A stretch of 64,000 bases of DNA from Physella acuta. Taxonomy: Eukaryota; Mollusca; Gastropoda; Physidae. Positions 11,961 through 23,496 of this stretch are shown here, piece after piece; positions within the stretch are counted from its first letter, which is position 1, and each line of letters begins with the position of its first letter. The translations under genes and the position numbers were made by a program. The DNA lies in NCBI RefSeq assembly GCF_028476545.1, contig NW_026731933.1:1-64000 (forward strand), written 5' to 3'. Below the pieces are notes generated by a model. That model was not told where the DNA came from and searched no databases. It worked only from the letters and a program-made list of their open reading frames with translations.

Positions 11961-12640
11961 ACAACACAACACGATACTATACGAAACGACACGACACACA
12001 CAAAACGACACAACACGACACACGCAAAACTACACAAAACTACATAACACGACACACACAAAACTACACAACATGACACACACAAAACTACACAAAACTA
12101 CACAACATGACACACACAAAACTACACAACACGACACACACAAAACTACACAAAACTACATAACACGACACACACAAAACTACACAACATGACACACACA
12201 AAACTACACAACACGACACACACAAAACTACACAAAACTACATAACACGACACACACAAAACTACACAACATGACACACACAAAACTACACAAAACTACA
12301 CAACATGACACACACAAAACTACACAACACGACACACACAAAACTACACAAAACTACATAACACGACACACACAAAACTACACAACATGACACACACAAA
12401 ACTACACAAAACTACACAACATGACACACACAAAACTACACAACACGACACACACAAAACTACACAAAACTACATAACACGACACACACAAAACTACACA
12501 ACGTGACACACGCAAAACTACACAACACGACACAAAAAACTACACAACACAACACGACACGACACACACAAAACTACACAACACGACATAACGCAACAGC
12601 ACACATTACAACACGACAAATACGGCTGAAAATAAACCGG
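11961..12640. repeat. 24/34-bp minisatellite with 116-bp higher-order unit
   Basis: Two basic units, a 24-mer (aaaactacacaac(ag)(ct)gacacacac) and a 34-mer with an extra aaaactacac, alternate. The marker 'cataacac' recurs at 12043, 12159, 12241, 12357 and 12473: intervals of 116, 82, 116 and 116 bp, that is 24+34+24+34 with one 24+24+34 variant. Confidence 0.85.
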
Positions 12641-12725
12641 CACATAGCACTACACTGCACGACTCAGCGCAACACGATACAAAAGGACACATCACAACAC
12701 AATACAACACAATAGGACAGGACAC

Positions 12726-12959
12726 CAGAGTCGTAGCGACCCTTCCTGGCGCCCGGGGACAAACTTTTAATTTGGCGCCCCCCCCCCCCCCTCCGGAGAC
12801 AAACTTTCGATTTGGCGCACCCCCCCCCCCCAATAAAACCGCAGCTAAGATGAGCTTTTAATTTTTTTTTCCAACCCATTTTGTCGCCCCCTATGGTCGG
12901 CGCCCGGGGACATATGTACCCCCTCCCCTTGCGTCCCCCCCCCCCTCGCTAAGCCTCTA
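12726..12959. mobile_element. hAT-type MITE, family A, copy 2
   Basis: Starts CAGAGTCGTAGCGACCCTT and ends CTCGCTAAGCCTCTA. The flanks caggacac (12718-12725) and cgggacac (12960-12967) match at 7 of 8 positions, consistent with an aged 8-bp duplication. It sits at the edge of the 24/34-bp minisatellite. Confidence 0.7.
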
Positions 12960-13022
12960 CGGGACACAGCACGACACGATACAAAAGGACATCAAACAAG
13001 ATGAAAAAGCAATAATATTCAA

Positions 13023-13170
13023 AAGCACCCTACGAGTGACTCTGTATGTTTACAATTGTAGCACCAGAACACCAACAGCACCCTGACTACAGTACCCTGA
13101 CAAAAGCACCCTACGAGTGACTTAGTATGTTTACCAAGTCATACCAGAACACCACCAGTACCTTGATCAC
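13023..13170. repeat. ~80-bp imperfect duplication
   Basis: 'agcaccctacgagtgact(ct)(ta)gtatgtttac' and 'accagaacaccaacag/accaccag' occur twice. Confidence 0.7.
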
Positions 13171-13382
13171 GTGTTTGGCCCTACCCTACCCGCCGTTTCT
13201 TTCATCTTATCGACAGACCCGCCTATCACTTCCTGTCCTCGAGGTGACCTTGAACCTAACTATTTCCGATTGATTTAGGTATTTTAATGATTTTTCGTTG
13301 TTTGGACTCACAGTCCAACATCACATAAAAATTCTACTCTTATTTTTTGTTTTTAGTTTTTAGGCGCAAAACGCATTTAGTT

Positions 13383-13587
13383 CAATGGTTAACCTTTATG
13401 GGGGTACCATACACCATCCGTTTCATATGCGCATTAATCGAACCGTTCTTAATAGTTGTATCGTCCTCACTGACAAAATCCGATAGTGAATCATATGAGT
13501 CGAGTGCGTATCTTGACCTCCGCCGAACCCATGAGACTGAATAACCGAACCCCTGGGGTTCGATTGTACCCATCTTTAGAACCACTG
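13383..13587. mobile_element. hAT-type MITE, CAGTGGTTC family, copy 1
   Basis: Left end caatggttaacct and right end 'ttagaaccactg' match the element at 38275-38477, with the shared interior 'cgtatcttgacctccgccga'. Flanks atttagtt and gtttagtt agree at 7 of 8 bases. Apparent frames here are not genes. Confidence 0.7.
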
Positions 13588-14754
13588 GTTTAGTTAATAT
13601 ATATCCCGAAGTCTCCTGTTATAGCAGTTAACTTGCCATTAAAAGCGTATCTCAAAGGCGAAACAATTTACTTTTAATTGTGGGAATTGGTTGATCATTA
13701 TCCTGGCTAGACCACTAAGACTAATTGATAGACTAATTATATCTTACATATAATTACAATATCGAGACGTAATAATGATCCGACTATTGGTCTTCGTCAG
13801 TTAAAATCAAGTTTATATTATTTACGCTGTGCACACAACGCATTCCCAGTGAAGCTTTGTTTCAAAGAGAACGTGTCTGGATTTCAAAGTTGTTTAACTT
13901 TCAAGTACCCTACCCTCAAGACACTTAATCAATATTCAAACTGTTGATAGATCTTTATCGAAAGGTTAAACAAGGGAGACAATACACGAATTTCGGTGGT
14001 TGCGTCCCTTGGTATTTTTTTTTCTTTTCAATGACAAATGAAGAGTTTCGAGTACCGGGGTTTGAATACGAGAAATAATACTCGAGTGCGCATGCGTGAA
14101 CTTTCTTATTTAAAACTCTCCAAACCTGTTGTTTTTATTGCCGGCGCGTAGTTTCAATGTGCACTTGAATTACTGTAGATCTAGTTTTGTATACAAAGTT
14201 TGTTGAGGGTTGAATGCCTGTCTAGGCTGAGTAAATATTAGGGTAAGTTTGGAGACAGGCGAACTTTGAGTTGATTAAAAGTTTTCAATAGAATAGTGCC
14301 ATAACTCTGGCAGGCAAAAATTCAACTAGTGTAGGACCTATAATGGGTTATAAGTAGGTTTTCTAGTCAAAGTTTAAAATTATTTTTTTCCTTCTTCGTT
14401 TTAAACCGTAATATTGAAGTCAAGAATGACGCATCAATACTATGCGCCATATAGGCTGTTGACTCCGACTAAGGACTGATTTTCTTTCTCAGTGTTTCCA
14501 TAGCTTAAGTTCAACAAATAACATCTGAAAGACAGCAGTTGTTTATTATCGGAGTTTTCTCCCCTAGAAGGGTTACAAATAATAAGCCTAATTTACCTTT
14601 GGATCAGCATATGGGACTCGGTTTAGCAGTCGTGAGCTGTCCCACCCGACATAGACGTTCCTCCTAAAATCACATAAGTAAGAAAGATACACCCCCCCCC
14701 CACACACACACGGATGCACACACATTTTCATACATACTCGGAAATATCAATCAA
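13588..14754. other. Unassigned spacer
   Basis: No gene. Near 14617-14655 'cggtttagcagtcgtgagct' may be a scrap of a tRNA-derived SINE head on the minus strand. A short (CA)n lies near 14700. Confidence 0.4.
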
Positions 14755-15006
14755 TCAGTCATCTCTTAACAATTGTTGGGATGGTTGGGAACACCAGCGT
14801 TGATTTTCTGATAAAATGTCTACAATCTGTCTTGGTCGTCTGCTGATATGTTTAGTTCTGCTACCGACAGCCAAGTCCACAATCTTTAATGTCATCCACC
14901 CAAAACGTTGTTGCCCTCCCCATCTCCCCCCTCCTGACACAGTGCCCTGCATTATTGTTTTGGATAGGAGGCTATTGGTTCGTGGGGCATGCCCATACCA
15001 TCTCAA
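14755..15006 (-). pseudogene. Degraded 3' end of a non-LTR retrotransposon (LINE) ORF
   Basis: The minus-strand frame starts MRWYGHAPRTNS and continues with a G-rich GGRWGGQQRFGWM segment and SRRPRQIVDIL. The order 'RWYGH...', then 'G(K)R..GRQ..RW.D', then a helical tail is the familiar C-terminal end after the reverse transcriptase of many LINE proteins. Only about 84 codons remain; there is no reverse transcriptase core upstream (right side) that I can recognise. Assignment rests on motif memory, so moderate confidence; it is surely not a working gene. Confidence 0.55.
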
Positions 15007-16499
15007 TTTTGTTTTCTTTTGATAAAGCTCAATAAATGCTCAAAGCGACCCATCGCATTAGTGATCCTATTTAACGGATCACTTCATATCCAACTTCCTG
15101 TTTGGATGCGATGCACAGACCCTCAACACGGACTTCCTTAGAAGTTCCAGGCTATGGGAGTGGTCATTCTAGCATTGGCCCCAGTCTTTTAAACAAGTTC
15201 GTCCAAATTTTCGAACTGTGGAATATTTTCCTTAAAAAAAAACCGACCTTCTGTCTTCAAATAGTTGGTCCTTTAAAAGGTATGCTTCAACTTTGCAACA
15301 ATAAATTCCAGACTGATTCGTCAAACTTCAGTATGGGACTTCTTCTTTAGAATTCTTCATTGGACTTTTTCATTGGTCTTTTTCAGTAGACTTCCTCATT
15401 ATACTTCTTTAGACTTCTTCCTTATACAACTTCTTCAGGCTTCTTCACCCAAAACCCAAACTCCGCTTGCTCAAACTTTTACCATTGACAAACTTTCACC
15501 CCCGTCATTACCCCCATGTTTGCCCTAAAAAATCTCGCACCCCCCACCTGGGGCCGTGACCCCACCTCATGGTAACCGTTACCCTATACATTCCCCCACA
15601 CCCCCACTTTTCACGATATAACCAGAATATAAGAACATTTAGTAAACCACCGTCACGGAAGGCGATACCGCTTCCAAAAGCGGCTTGAATATTTAACCTT
15701 TTTTTGTCACCTTCTTTCACGGTAGAAGAAAACTGCAGTAATCCACACTTTTCATAGACACGATCCCACTGAAAGGAGAGACGAAAACGAATATCATTCT
15801 TAAACGCTGTTCCACTCGGTATGTGGGCATGGGTCAGTGCGTCTATTCAAATCCTGGTTTTACGCCGTTCACAAAAAAATCGAAGTCAGAGCCGAGTGGA
15901 ATCAAACGGTGTGGCCGTACATAAATAGTTTCGGCTTTTTAAGTAGAAAGTGTGTTTCGTGTTAGAGGGAAGATGGTTGTGTTGTTATGGACGTGGTTTT
16001 AATAAATGACTCAGGATAAAACTGAAAATTTCAAGAAAGAAAATATGACTGTGCTAATGAGGAAATTTTGTAAATTCGTTCTATTTTTTTAAAAATTCGA
16101 AACCGGATTTTTTTTCCATTTAAAAAAATTGAGTAATATTATAAAGTGACAGATTAGGGGAAAATGCTGTACACAGTGAACCAGTAGTGGAAAATTTGGA
16201 TCAGATACTAGATCTAGGCAGAATAGAAAAAAAAGATAAATAAAACAACAAAGTCAATAAGACAGACCGTAGATTACTTTTTCCGGAAATAGATTTTAAA
16301 ATCAAATATAAGTATCACGTGAATCAAAAGATAAATACTTTTCTTTTATGCATTGTATCGTATCTTTACTTGTTATGAAAGTTGTGTTTACATTTGAATA
16401 AAAAAAAAGCTAAGCCGTATATCAGGATAGACGTCTATACAAACCTATCTGCGACAGAAGTCTATACAAACCTATCGGGGGTTTTAACGACCGGCTTCT
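15007..16499. other. Unassigned spacer
   Basis: T-rich, loosely repeated 'cttcttcattgg' words lie at 15338-15445. A 31-codon frame from 15829 (MGQCVYSNPG...) is intriguing but has no good splice donor. No other structure. Confidence 0.4.
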
Positions 16500-17030
16500 G
16501 TGTTAAGCGCTTGCAGTAAATCCTCACCCGACACCCGTGTTATCAATTTTTGTGATTGTGTATCGATTGTCTGCTCGATCAAACGTTCGCCGTGGTCTGT
16601 GGATAAGGATACAGGGGCTAATGGATTGTGTGGATCAGTGTACACGAGTCAGTGGATACATGTGACGAGGGCTTTAAAGGAATCATGTCGGAGATGTGGC
16701 TAGAATATTAGATGCTCGACGTGATCTGAGTAGGATTTAGTAAATTGTTCGCTGTTTGAATTTTAAAGCTAGGTTGTTGTTTTTTTAATTTGAATTCCAT
16801 ATTTTTAAAGTGTTGGTTATTACCTACTTGAGTATTAAGTAAAATGTGAGGTGATACTTCTGTAAGGCTTAAAAGTACATCATAGTTTAATGTAAATTCT
16901 ATCACATTAAAATCGCTCACGAACAACGAAGATATAAAACAACACGAGGAACAAAAAAAAAATCCTGATCGAAACAACGCGGACGTACGAGAAGAGATAT
17001 TTACCCACACAGGACTTTTCTAACTCAGCC

Positions 17031-17051
17031 ATGGCCGTGTGTGTCAGCTAA
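17031..17051 (+). promoter_or_regulatory. Candidate uORF upstream of first exon B
   Basis: gccATGG context followed by six codons and TAA, 15 bases before the exon B start. It would lie in the 5' UTR if transcription starts upstream, and could damp translation from the main ATG. Transcript start is unknown. Confidence 0.4.
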
Positions 17052-17065
17052 AACGCCGTATCAGC

Positions 17066-17196
17066 ATGAGCGCCGCGTCGGATTCGTTCCCCGACTACGT
17101 GGCCAAGTTCCGGCGGAAGATGGTCGAAATCAGGTCAAGGTTCCGGGAAACTGCCAGGCTGGGCTTATACAACGACCTTTGGATTCCGCCTGAATA
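17066..17196 (+). CDS. Putative alternative first coding exon B (43 aa, phase 2 donor)
   Basis: ATG at 17066 opens 43 codons plus two bases and meets the donor GTGAGT at 17197; read unspliced it would stop at once. The peptide starts MSAASDSFPDYVAKFRRKMV and ends LYNDLWIPPE; it is basic and probably helical in the middle (KFRRKMVEIRSRFRETARL). GC-rich codons stand out from the flanks. Donor phase equals that of the other five exons in this window. Product not recognised. The LTR retrotransposon lies in the presumed intron about 400 bp downstream, in reverse orientation. Confidence 0.6.
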
Positions 17197-17365
17197 GTGA
17201 GTATCGATTACACGATTACATAATACTTGGTCCTAATAGAATTTTAATCCAGTTTTTCTGAGGAGATAATCACGATTTATATTTATAACTATAAATATAA
17301 ACGCACATTATATATAAAATATTATGTTATATATACATATAATAGCACCACATGTGTCTTTTCTT

Positions 17366-17437
<72 letters not shown>
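17366..17437. repeat. (TA)n microsatellite
   Basis: TA tract with an early 'taaata' interruption. Confidence 0.9.
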
Positions 17438-17439
<2 letters not shown>

Positions 17440-17560
17440 GTATTATATAGCCATATCTATCTTCCTTATATTTAAATACATATAATATATTTATTTCTGT
17501 CTTCTTTATGCACATACGTATATTATATATATTTATGTATAAAAATACCCATATATGTAT

Positions 17561-17567
<7 letters not shown>

Positions 17568-17609
<42 letters not shown>
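17568..17609. repeat. Left remnant of the (TA)n tract holding the LTR element
   Basis: About 40 bp of TA abut the LTR; the tract resumes right after the other LTR (24462). The host tract was split by the insertion. Confidence 0.9.
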
Positions 17610-17613
<4 letters not shown>

Positions 17614-18381
17614 ACGAGCGAACATTTATCCTGCCGACAACGCCAATTGTAACGAGCCAACAGTTACCATGCTCGCAACGCCACATGTAATGAGACCTAA
17701 TTGCCTGTAGTGCCACGTGTTAACGAGTTTAACCACTCATTCTAGACAACATTGACCACAGTATAGATACTCAAGATGCAGGTTCGCTATTGATCCTTTA
17801 TTACATGAATCAAGGAATGCTTCATAATAACACAATAAATCAACAGGAATGCTTCTCAATAATAGTCTGAATCAACTGACCCCTAACAGTCCTTCACTAG
17901 GCTTTATATAACTGAATCCACATGTCTATAATCCTTCTTAACACAATACGGCTAACCCGTTCTATAACCGACTTGACATAGTCACACAGACTGACTGATC
18001 TAAGCGAGCGATGAAGGAGGTAAGAGCCTCGAAACGGGAAGAGAGCGAGTTCTGCCGTCCCCTCCTATTTATGCCTTGAAATCGTAGTCGTACTTGTCTC
18101 CATTTCCGTAATCGATACTTGTAATCGATGTATCCGAATACTCATGTCGCAGTTTCTGACGTACCGTCCGATTCACTAAAACATCTGCGTCCCATCCATC
18201 AAAGTTGACAGCTCGTCTGAAACTTCTCGTACCGTTTCCCAAAATAGCACGCGTTGGCTTTGAGATTGTTATCAGACCGATCCAATAAGCCACCTGTTAT
18301 GGTTGCGTCAGATTTCATACTGCGTCGCGGCTTCTCGTTCGTTATCATTTGTAACTGGTAGTTAGGCCTACCCCAGTTACA
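17610..18381 (-). repeat. 3' LTR of the Ty3/Gypsy element
   Basis: 772 bp; on the minus strand it begins TGTAACTGGGGTAGGCC and ends CGTCACA. An AATAAA polyadenylation signal is visible on the minus strand (near 17793). Matches 23690-24461 throughout. Confidence 0.95.
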
Positions 18382-18398
18382 TCCACCCCTGCTTTTTT
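18382..18398 (-). other. Polypurine tract
   Basis: On the minus strand aaaaaagcaggggtgga lies directly before the 3' LTR, the position where plus-strand DNA synthesis is primed in this family. Confidence 0.8.
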
Positions 18399-18583
18399 TG
18401 TGTGTTTTCAACCACAAACAACGCCTGGCAGGTGCACTTCCTAAATGTCCATCGCATCATCGTAAGAAAAAAATTTATTGTTCCACTCACTGTCCACGAC
18501 GTTCCATTCGTATACGATTGACAGTTATACCTATTTCACATATCAACTGTGTCTACATCATCTTCCTGAGACACAAAACAGTT

Positions 18584-21500
18584 CTAGAATTCACATCCAC
18601 CCTTTCCATTTGGTGCCTTCACCAGTTCACTTCTATAGCTCTTTGAACAGTCTGTTTTCATACCAGCGCGACCATGAAAGAATTGATGGTTGCTGACAAA
18701 AAATTTCGTATTCCTTCTGTCCCTTAAACTTCTCCGCGGACCACTTATCTGATGGTCTATTGTCTCTCTGCTTCTGGAGGGACCGGGATCCTCATTGTTG
18801 CCGGTATCCTCCCCTTGCGTATCGCGGTTGTTCTGTTGATGGTGATATGGTTCCGGAATGGGTATGTGAATTTCCGTTATAACTTCCGGTTCCCTAATTG
18901 TCTTGGGTTTCTCTGTGTGTAACTGCTCTTCTTGCCTATTCCAATATTTCTTTAATTGAGCAATATTCGCCCACCGATCCGGTTTGGCGTGATCGATGGG
19001 TCTTATCTTAAAGGGGCCACCTGCTGCTTTAGGCATCTCCACGACTTGCCATATCTCCTGTCCCCAGAGATCGTGGATTTTGTTTCTGCCTAACGGGTGG
19101 CTACGCAGTAATACCCTGTCATTCAGTTTGAGTGGCGGGTCCTTCGTCTGTATCGGCGGTTCCCTTCGCCGAGATTCATGTTCTAGTCTTTCCTGTACTA
19201 CCCTGTACATTTCTCTAATTCTTCTCATATGTTCATTCACATATTCCAGTGCGGTGTATGAGCCAGTCATACTCTCCCTTTTTCCTAGGAACAAATCAAG
19301 AGGGAGTCGAGCCTCTCGTCCGAACAGCAACATGTATGGCGTAAAGCCGGTTGTGGCATGGGGTGTGCAGTTGTATAGATATACCAACTCTGGGAGAAAA
19401 TCAGGCCAACGTTTTTTCTGTTCAGGTTCTAGCGTACGCAGCAAATCATGCATGCTGCGGTTGAACCGTTCACACTGTCCGTTTCCCTTCGGATTAAATG
19501 TGGTTGTTCTAGATTTGTTGATCCCGTAGTGGCTGCACAGTTGGTTAATTACTTCTGACTCGAAAGCCCTTCCTTGGTCAGAGTGTAATTGTCTTGGTAT
19601 GCCATATTTGATGAACCAATGTTCTAATAAGACCTTTGCCACTGTTTTGGCAGTCTGATCTCGTGTGGGCACCGCCACAGTCCATTTGGTGAATACATCA
19701 GTCATTACCAACACATGTTCCGTCCCATCCGATGATTGCTCCAACGACGTAAAGTCCATAGCCACAATCTCTAGTGGTTTTGTCGCCAGTAGGTGTCCTG
19801 ATGGCTGTCTCATTTTGACAACTGGCATTTTCGCATGCTGACACCTCACACAAGCCTCACAATGGCGTTTGACCTCCATTTCCATATTGGGCCAGTAACA
19901 CCTCCGTCGTAATATTTTGTGCGTCCTGTCCTGACCTTGGTGTCCTGCCCTGTCATGTGCCAACCTTAGCACTTCTTCTCGTAATTGTCCCGGCACCACC
20001 ACCTGGTGTATTGTGCCATCAATTTGGTCATGAATTCTCCGCATGAGAACACCATCCTTTATACTGAGACGGTTCCACTGACTCAGTATTTTCTTTGTTT
20101 CTCGACCAAATTGTTCTCTTTCCCTTCTTCCTGGGAATTTTTGTTCCTGGACGTATTTCAATAGCGGTTGTAAGCCACTATCCGTTCTCTGGGCATCTCT
20201 TATCTTTTTGTGATTAAGGCAATTAAAATCACTACTGTCCATATGTTCGGGCTCTGTGTATATGTGCTCCACCCCGGTCTGCCCGTTCTGCATCACTTGT
20301 ACCCCATGAGGGATATCTGTTGACGCTCTGACCTCACCTATTCCTGTCAGCGTTTCTTCCTCATCACCCGGTTTCTCGTAAGGATTCCTTGATAAAGCGT
20401 CCGCATTGCCATTGGACCGCCCCGGGCGATATTTTATCTCCAGGTCAAGGAGTGCCAATTCTGCTGCCCATCGCTGTTCGATGGATCCTAGCTTTGCTGT
20501 CTTTAGGTGGCTCAAGGGGTTATTGTCAGTGTATACCACACATTTAGCACCTAAGAGATAGTCCCTGAATTTTTCAGTCACAGCCCATTTTAATGTCAAA
20601 AGTTCTAGTTTCATGGCGCTGTAATTTGTCATGTTCTTCTCTGATCCCTTCAGAGCTCGACTGGCATGAGCAATAACCCTGAAACCTTGCTTTTGTTGTT
20701 GTGATAGCACAGCTCCCAGGCCTTTAGAGCTGGCGTCAATTTCTAACCGAAATGGTTTGTCAAAGTCCGCGTAACCCAATATCGGTGCCTCTGTCAAAGC
20801 CTTTTTCAAGAGTTTAAACGAGTTCAGGCATTCATCAGTCCATAGTTCACCTATCAGGTGTGTTTTACCTTTCTTTTTCTCCTTACTGTGTGTCTTTGTC
20901 ATTTTGTTTACCAAGTCATGCAATGGTGCGGCAATTTTTGCAAAACCAGGTACAAATTTTCTATAATAGGAAGCAAAGCCCAAGAATGACCTGACCTCTA
21001 CCGTAGTTGTTGGTTGTTTCCATTCTTTAACAGCTGCAATTTTATCTGGGTCAGTGGCGATGCCATCCGACGAAATCACGTAACCCAAAAAATGTACCGA
21101 TTTCAAACCAAAGCAGCATTTGTCTGGGTTCAGCTTTACTCCTATCTCCCTAAGACGGAGAAACACTTGTTCTAATCTTTTTAGATGGTCCTCCCAAGTT
21201 TTTGAGTAAACTAGAATATCATCCAAATACACCAACATTATTTGAAATAGAAAGTCACTCATAGCACTCTGCATTACTCGCTGGAATGTAGCAGGTGCAT
21301 TAGTTAGACCAAACGGCATACGGGTCCACTCGTACAGTCCCAGTGGAGAAATAAATGCAGTTTTATGTTGATCGTTGGGGTGCATGGCCACTTGGTGGTA
21401 GCCACTGGCCAAATCCAAGGTAGAAAAAAATCTTGCTCCCCCCAACGCATCAAGACATTCATCAATACGAGGCAAGGGGAATGCATCCCTTCTTGTGATA

Positions 21501-22714
21501 TTGTTCAATTTCCGGTAATCACAACACAGTCTTATCTCCCCTGACTTCTTTTTTACCACTACAATCGGTGCCGCATACGGGCTTGTACTAGTTGTAATAA
21601 TTCCCTTTTCTAGTAGATCATTCAGGTGTGCCTTCACCGCCGAGTAGTGACTCGGTGGTAATCTTCGATAAGGTTGCGCCACCGGCTTGTCTTGTAGTAA
21701 GGGTATCTGGTGTTTGATTACTTCCGTGTACCCCAAATCACCCTCATACGAGGCAAATACATCCCTGTATTTATTCAGTAATTCATTTAATTTTGGGTCT
21801 TCAGTTTCCGGGAATATATATGATCGGCCACCCTTTTTCTTCACCTCGGCCGTCACATTGACCGACCTAACTGTTACTTCATTACTACTGGTATTGATCA
21901 GTTCGATGCACTGTGCCGACCTTTGTACCTCGACGTTCTGTGGTACTCCTACCAGAGTGTTAGGCGGTATAAAAATTTCCTCATCCAAAACATTAGCTAC
22001 CAACCCTTGAACTAGTCCGTTTTCCGCTGATGTGTATGTCCGCAGTAACACGACGCCTGCCCTCAGTGCGGCGCCACATGGTTCTACCATCACATCACCA
22101 TTCACGCTTCTATCACCAATTTGTAATGTGATTGCCTTGACCGTGTTTGCCGGGACTGCTGTCCTTCCTCTGGTCTTGGCAAACCTGGCCAACTTGGATC
22201 CCCGACCTGGTGTGGTCGATCCGACAATATTTGTAAGAAATTCTGGCAACTGGCCAAGAATATTCATGCCCAACAGGCAAGGTATATTTGACACATTTGT
22301 CTCTAGGTTGTGTTTCGTAACGAACACCCCAACCTGCTTCAACCTATGTCCTGCCACCACGACATCCGCCAGAAAATAACCACAGTATGGAATGGTTAGT
22401 CCATTAGCTGCCGTTAGGCGCATGCCTGTGTCAGACCTCAACCTATGGTCTTTTCCTTTCATCCATTTGGTGTACAAATTTTCCGTAATTGTCGTCACCT
22501 GGGAGCCTGTATCCACAATTGCCTTCACCGCGATGTCCCCAATCGTAATCACCATTTCGGGACAGACTCCCATCATTTTGCTTCTTGGGCCATAACCTCG
22601 CCCCTCTGTAGCCTGGCCCTGCCTTACAGAGGACGACCGTTTCCCTGGCAGTACCGTGCCATATGTCCGGGTTGTGAACAAGACAAACAAATTGGTCGAC
22701 CGTCTGCCGTCCAT
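18584..22714 (-). CDS. Ty3/Gypsy pol polyprotein (1376 aa)
   Basis: One long frame. Aspartic protease with DTGS near residue 68. Reverse transcriptase about 340-520, with FGLTNAPATF and YLDD at 496-499. RNase H about 655-780 (EIDASSKGLGAVLS, YTDNNPL). Integrase follows, with an HHCC zinc site near 920-958 and catalytic D987, D1046 and E1082 (35 residues between the last two), then a GPF motif toward the C-terminus. No chromodomain is evident. It overlaps gag by about 90 bases in another frame, as in family members that make pol by ribosomal frameshifting. Acts in reverse transcription in virus-like particles and integration in the nucleus. Confidence 0.95.
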   Translation of the reverse strand: MDGRRSTNLFVLFTTRTYGTVLPGKRSSSVRQGQATEGRGYGPRSKMMGVCPEMVITIGDIAVKAIVDTGSQVTTITENLYTKWMKGKDHRLRSDTGMRLTAANGLTIPYCGYFLADVVVAGHRLKQVGVFVTKHNLETNVSNIPCLLGMNILGQLPEFLTNIVGSTTPGRGSKLARFAKTRGRTAVPANTVKAITLQIGDRSVNGDVMVEPCGAALRAGVVLLRTYTSAENGLVQGLVANVLDEEIFIPPNTLVGVPQNVEVQRSAQCIELINTSSNEVTVRSVNVTAEVKKKGGRSYIFPETEDPKLNELLNKYRDVFASYEGDLGYTEVIKHQIPLLQDKPVAQPYRRLPPSHYSAVKAHLNDLLEKGIITTSTSPYAAPIVVVKKKSGEIRLCCDYRKLNNITRRDAFPLPRIDECLDALGGARFFSTLDLASGYHQVAMHPNDQHKTAFISPLGLYEWTRMPFGLTNAPATFQRVMQSAMSDFLFQIMLVYLDDILVYSKTWEDHLKRLEQVFLRLREIGVKLNPDKCCFGLKSVHFLGYVISSDGIATDPDKIAAVKEWKQPTTTVEVRSFLGFASYYRKFVPGFAKIAAPLHDLVNKMTKTHSKEKKKGKTHLIGELWTDECLNSFKLLKKALTEAPILGYADFDKPFRLEIDASSKGLGAVLSQQQKQGFRVIAHASRALKGSEKNMTNYSAMKLELLTLKWAVTEKFRDYLLGAKCVVYTDNNPLSHLKTAKLGSIEQRWAAELALLDLEIKYRPGRSNGNADALSRNPYEKPGDEEETLTGIGEVRASTDIPHGVQVMQNGQTGVEHIYTEPEHMDSSDFNCLNHKKIRDAQRTDSGLQPLLKYVQEQKFPGRREREQFGRETKKILSQWNRLSIKDGVLMRRIHDQIDGTIHQVVVPGQLREEVLRLAHDRAGHQGQDRTHKILRRRCYWPNMEMEVKRHCEACVRCQHAKMPVVKMRQPSGHLLATKPLEIVAMDFTSLEQSSDGTEHVLVMTDVFTKWTVAVPTRDQTAKTVAKVLLEHWFIKYGIPRQLHSDQGRAFESEVINQLCSHYGINKSRTTTFNPKGNGQCERFNRSMHDLLRTLEPEQKKRWPDFLPELVYLYNCTPHATTGFTPYMLLFGREARLPLDLFLGKRESMTGSYTALEYVNEHMRRIREMYRVVQERLEHESRRREPPIQTKDPPLKLNDRVLLRSHPLGRNKIHDLWGQEIWQVVEMPKAAGGPFKIRPIDHAKPDRWANIAQLKKYWNRQEEQLHTEKPKTIREPEVITEIHIPIPEPYHHQQNNRDTQGEDTGNNEDPGPSRSRETIDHQISGPRRSLRDRRNTKFFVSNHQFFHGRAGMKTDCSKSYRSELVKAPNGKGGCEF

Positions 22715-23496
22715 TGGAGTGATGGCTTGGCAGGACGCGGCCGTCCAACCCGTCCCTGTCTTGTACCGTTCTTTTCCTGATTCTCAGCTGTTGACCTGCT
22801 TTCCAACCACTTCAAGCGTTGGTCAACCTTCTCTAGGTGGGCCAACAGTTGAGCCATCATGGTCTCCATCGTGTCGGCCCCTGTGGGTGGGGATTGTCTC
22901 TGTTCAGGCACAGAGACTTTGTCCACCGAACAGTTCGATTGGTCCTCATCCTCGGACCTGCGGATCGCTGAGTTCCTGACCTGAAGGAAGGTCAACTGCT
23001 GGTCTCTGTGGACCTCCTCTTTCAACTCTCTCCTTAAGATCGGGGTTGCTAGCCCCTCGATGAAATGGTCCCTCAGTAGGCGTACATCAATGTCCGGTGA
23101 TTTGCCCTTTACCAAATCAAAGGCCCTGTTCATCCTGTGTGAGTACTCCATCACACTCTCCGCCATTCTCTGCTTTAAGCCCACGAATCCCGATAGCAGT
23201 TGCACTCCCGACCGTCTCTCCCCAAAGGTCTCCATAATCAGATCTAGCACCTTATCTGGATCTGATTGGACGGTCCTATCGTGGCACTTAACCTCTGCCC
23301 TAACCGTTTCACCTATACTGCCCATCAGCAGTCTTAATCTTTCCTCTGGTGACATATGTCTCGAGGCCCAGGCCGCTTTGACCTCTTCACTGAACCTGTT
23401 GGTTAAAGTTGGATCTCCGTCCCCGTAAAATTTGTTAATATGGGACTCTCTGGGTAGGACCACTATATGGGTCTGCTTCTCGTCCAGAGTAGACAT
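22624..23496 (-). CDS. Ty3/Gypsy gag (290 aa)
   Basis: Starts MSTLDEKQTHIVVLPRESHI. The first two thirds have the helical character of a capsid domain (region with RHMSPEERLRLLMGSIGE and GFVGLKQRMAESVMEYSHRM). Near the C-terminus a zinc knuckle CLSCSQPGHMARYC (C-X2-C-X4-H-X4-C) would bind RNA. The length is ordinary for a Gag of this group. The start follows a leader of about 175 bp after the primer-binding site. Confidence 0.9.
   Translation of the reverse strand: MSTLDEKQTHIVVLPRESHINKFYGDGDPTLTNRFSEEVKAAWASRHMSPEERLRLLMGSIGETVRAEVKCHDRTVQSDPDKVLDLIMETFGERRSGVQLLSGFVGLKQRMAESVMEYSHRMNRAFDLVKGKSPDIDVRLLRDHFIEGLATPILRRELKEEVHRDQQLTFLQVRNSAIRRSEDEDQSNCSVDKVSVPEQRQSPPTGADTMETMMAQLLAHLEKVDQRLKWLESRSTAENQEKNGTRQGRVGRPRPAKPSLQWTADGRPICLSCSQPGHMARYCQGNGRPL

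Noticed and set aside
15829-15908. Seventh first exon starting MGQCVYSNPG, which would end in phase 2
   Set aside because: The only GT in the right phase (gtgtgg) is a poor donor, and composition is not clearly coding. The MGQC start is suggestive of N-myristoylation but too weak to call.
18996-19529. Plus-strand frames inside the LTR element
   Set aside because: Antisense shadows of pol.
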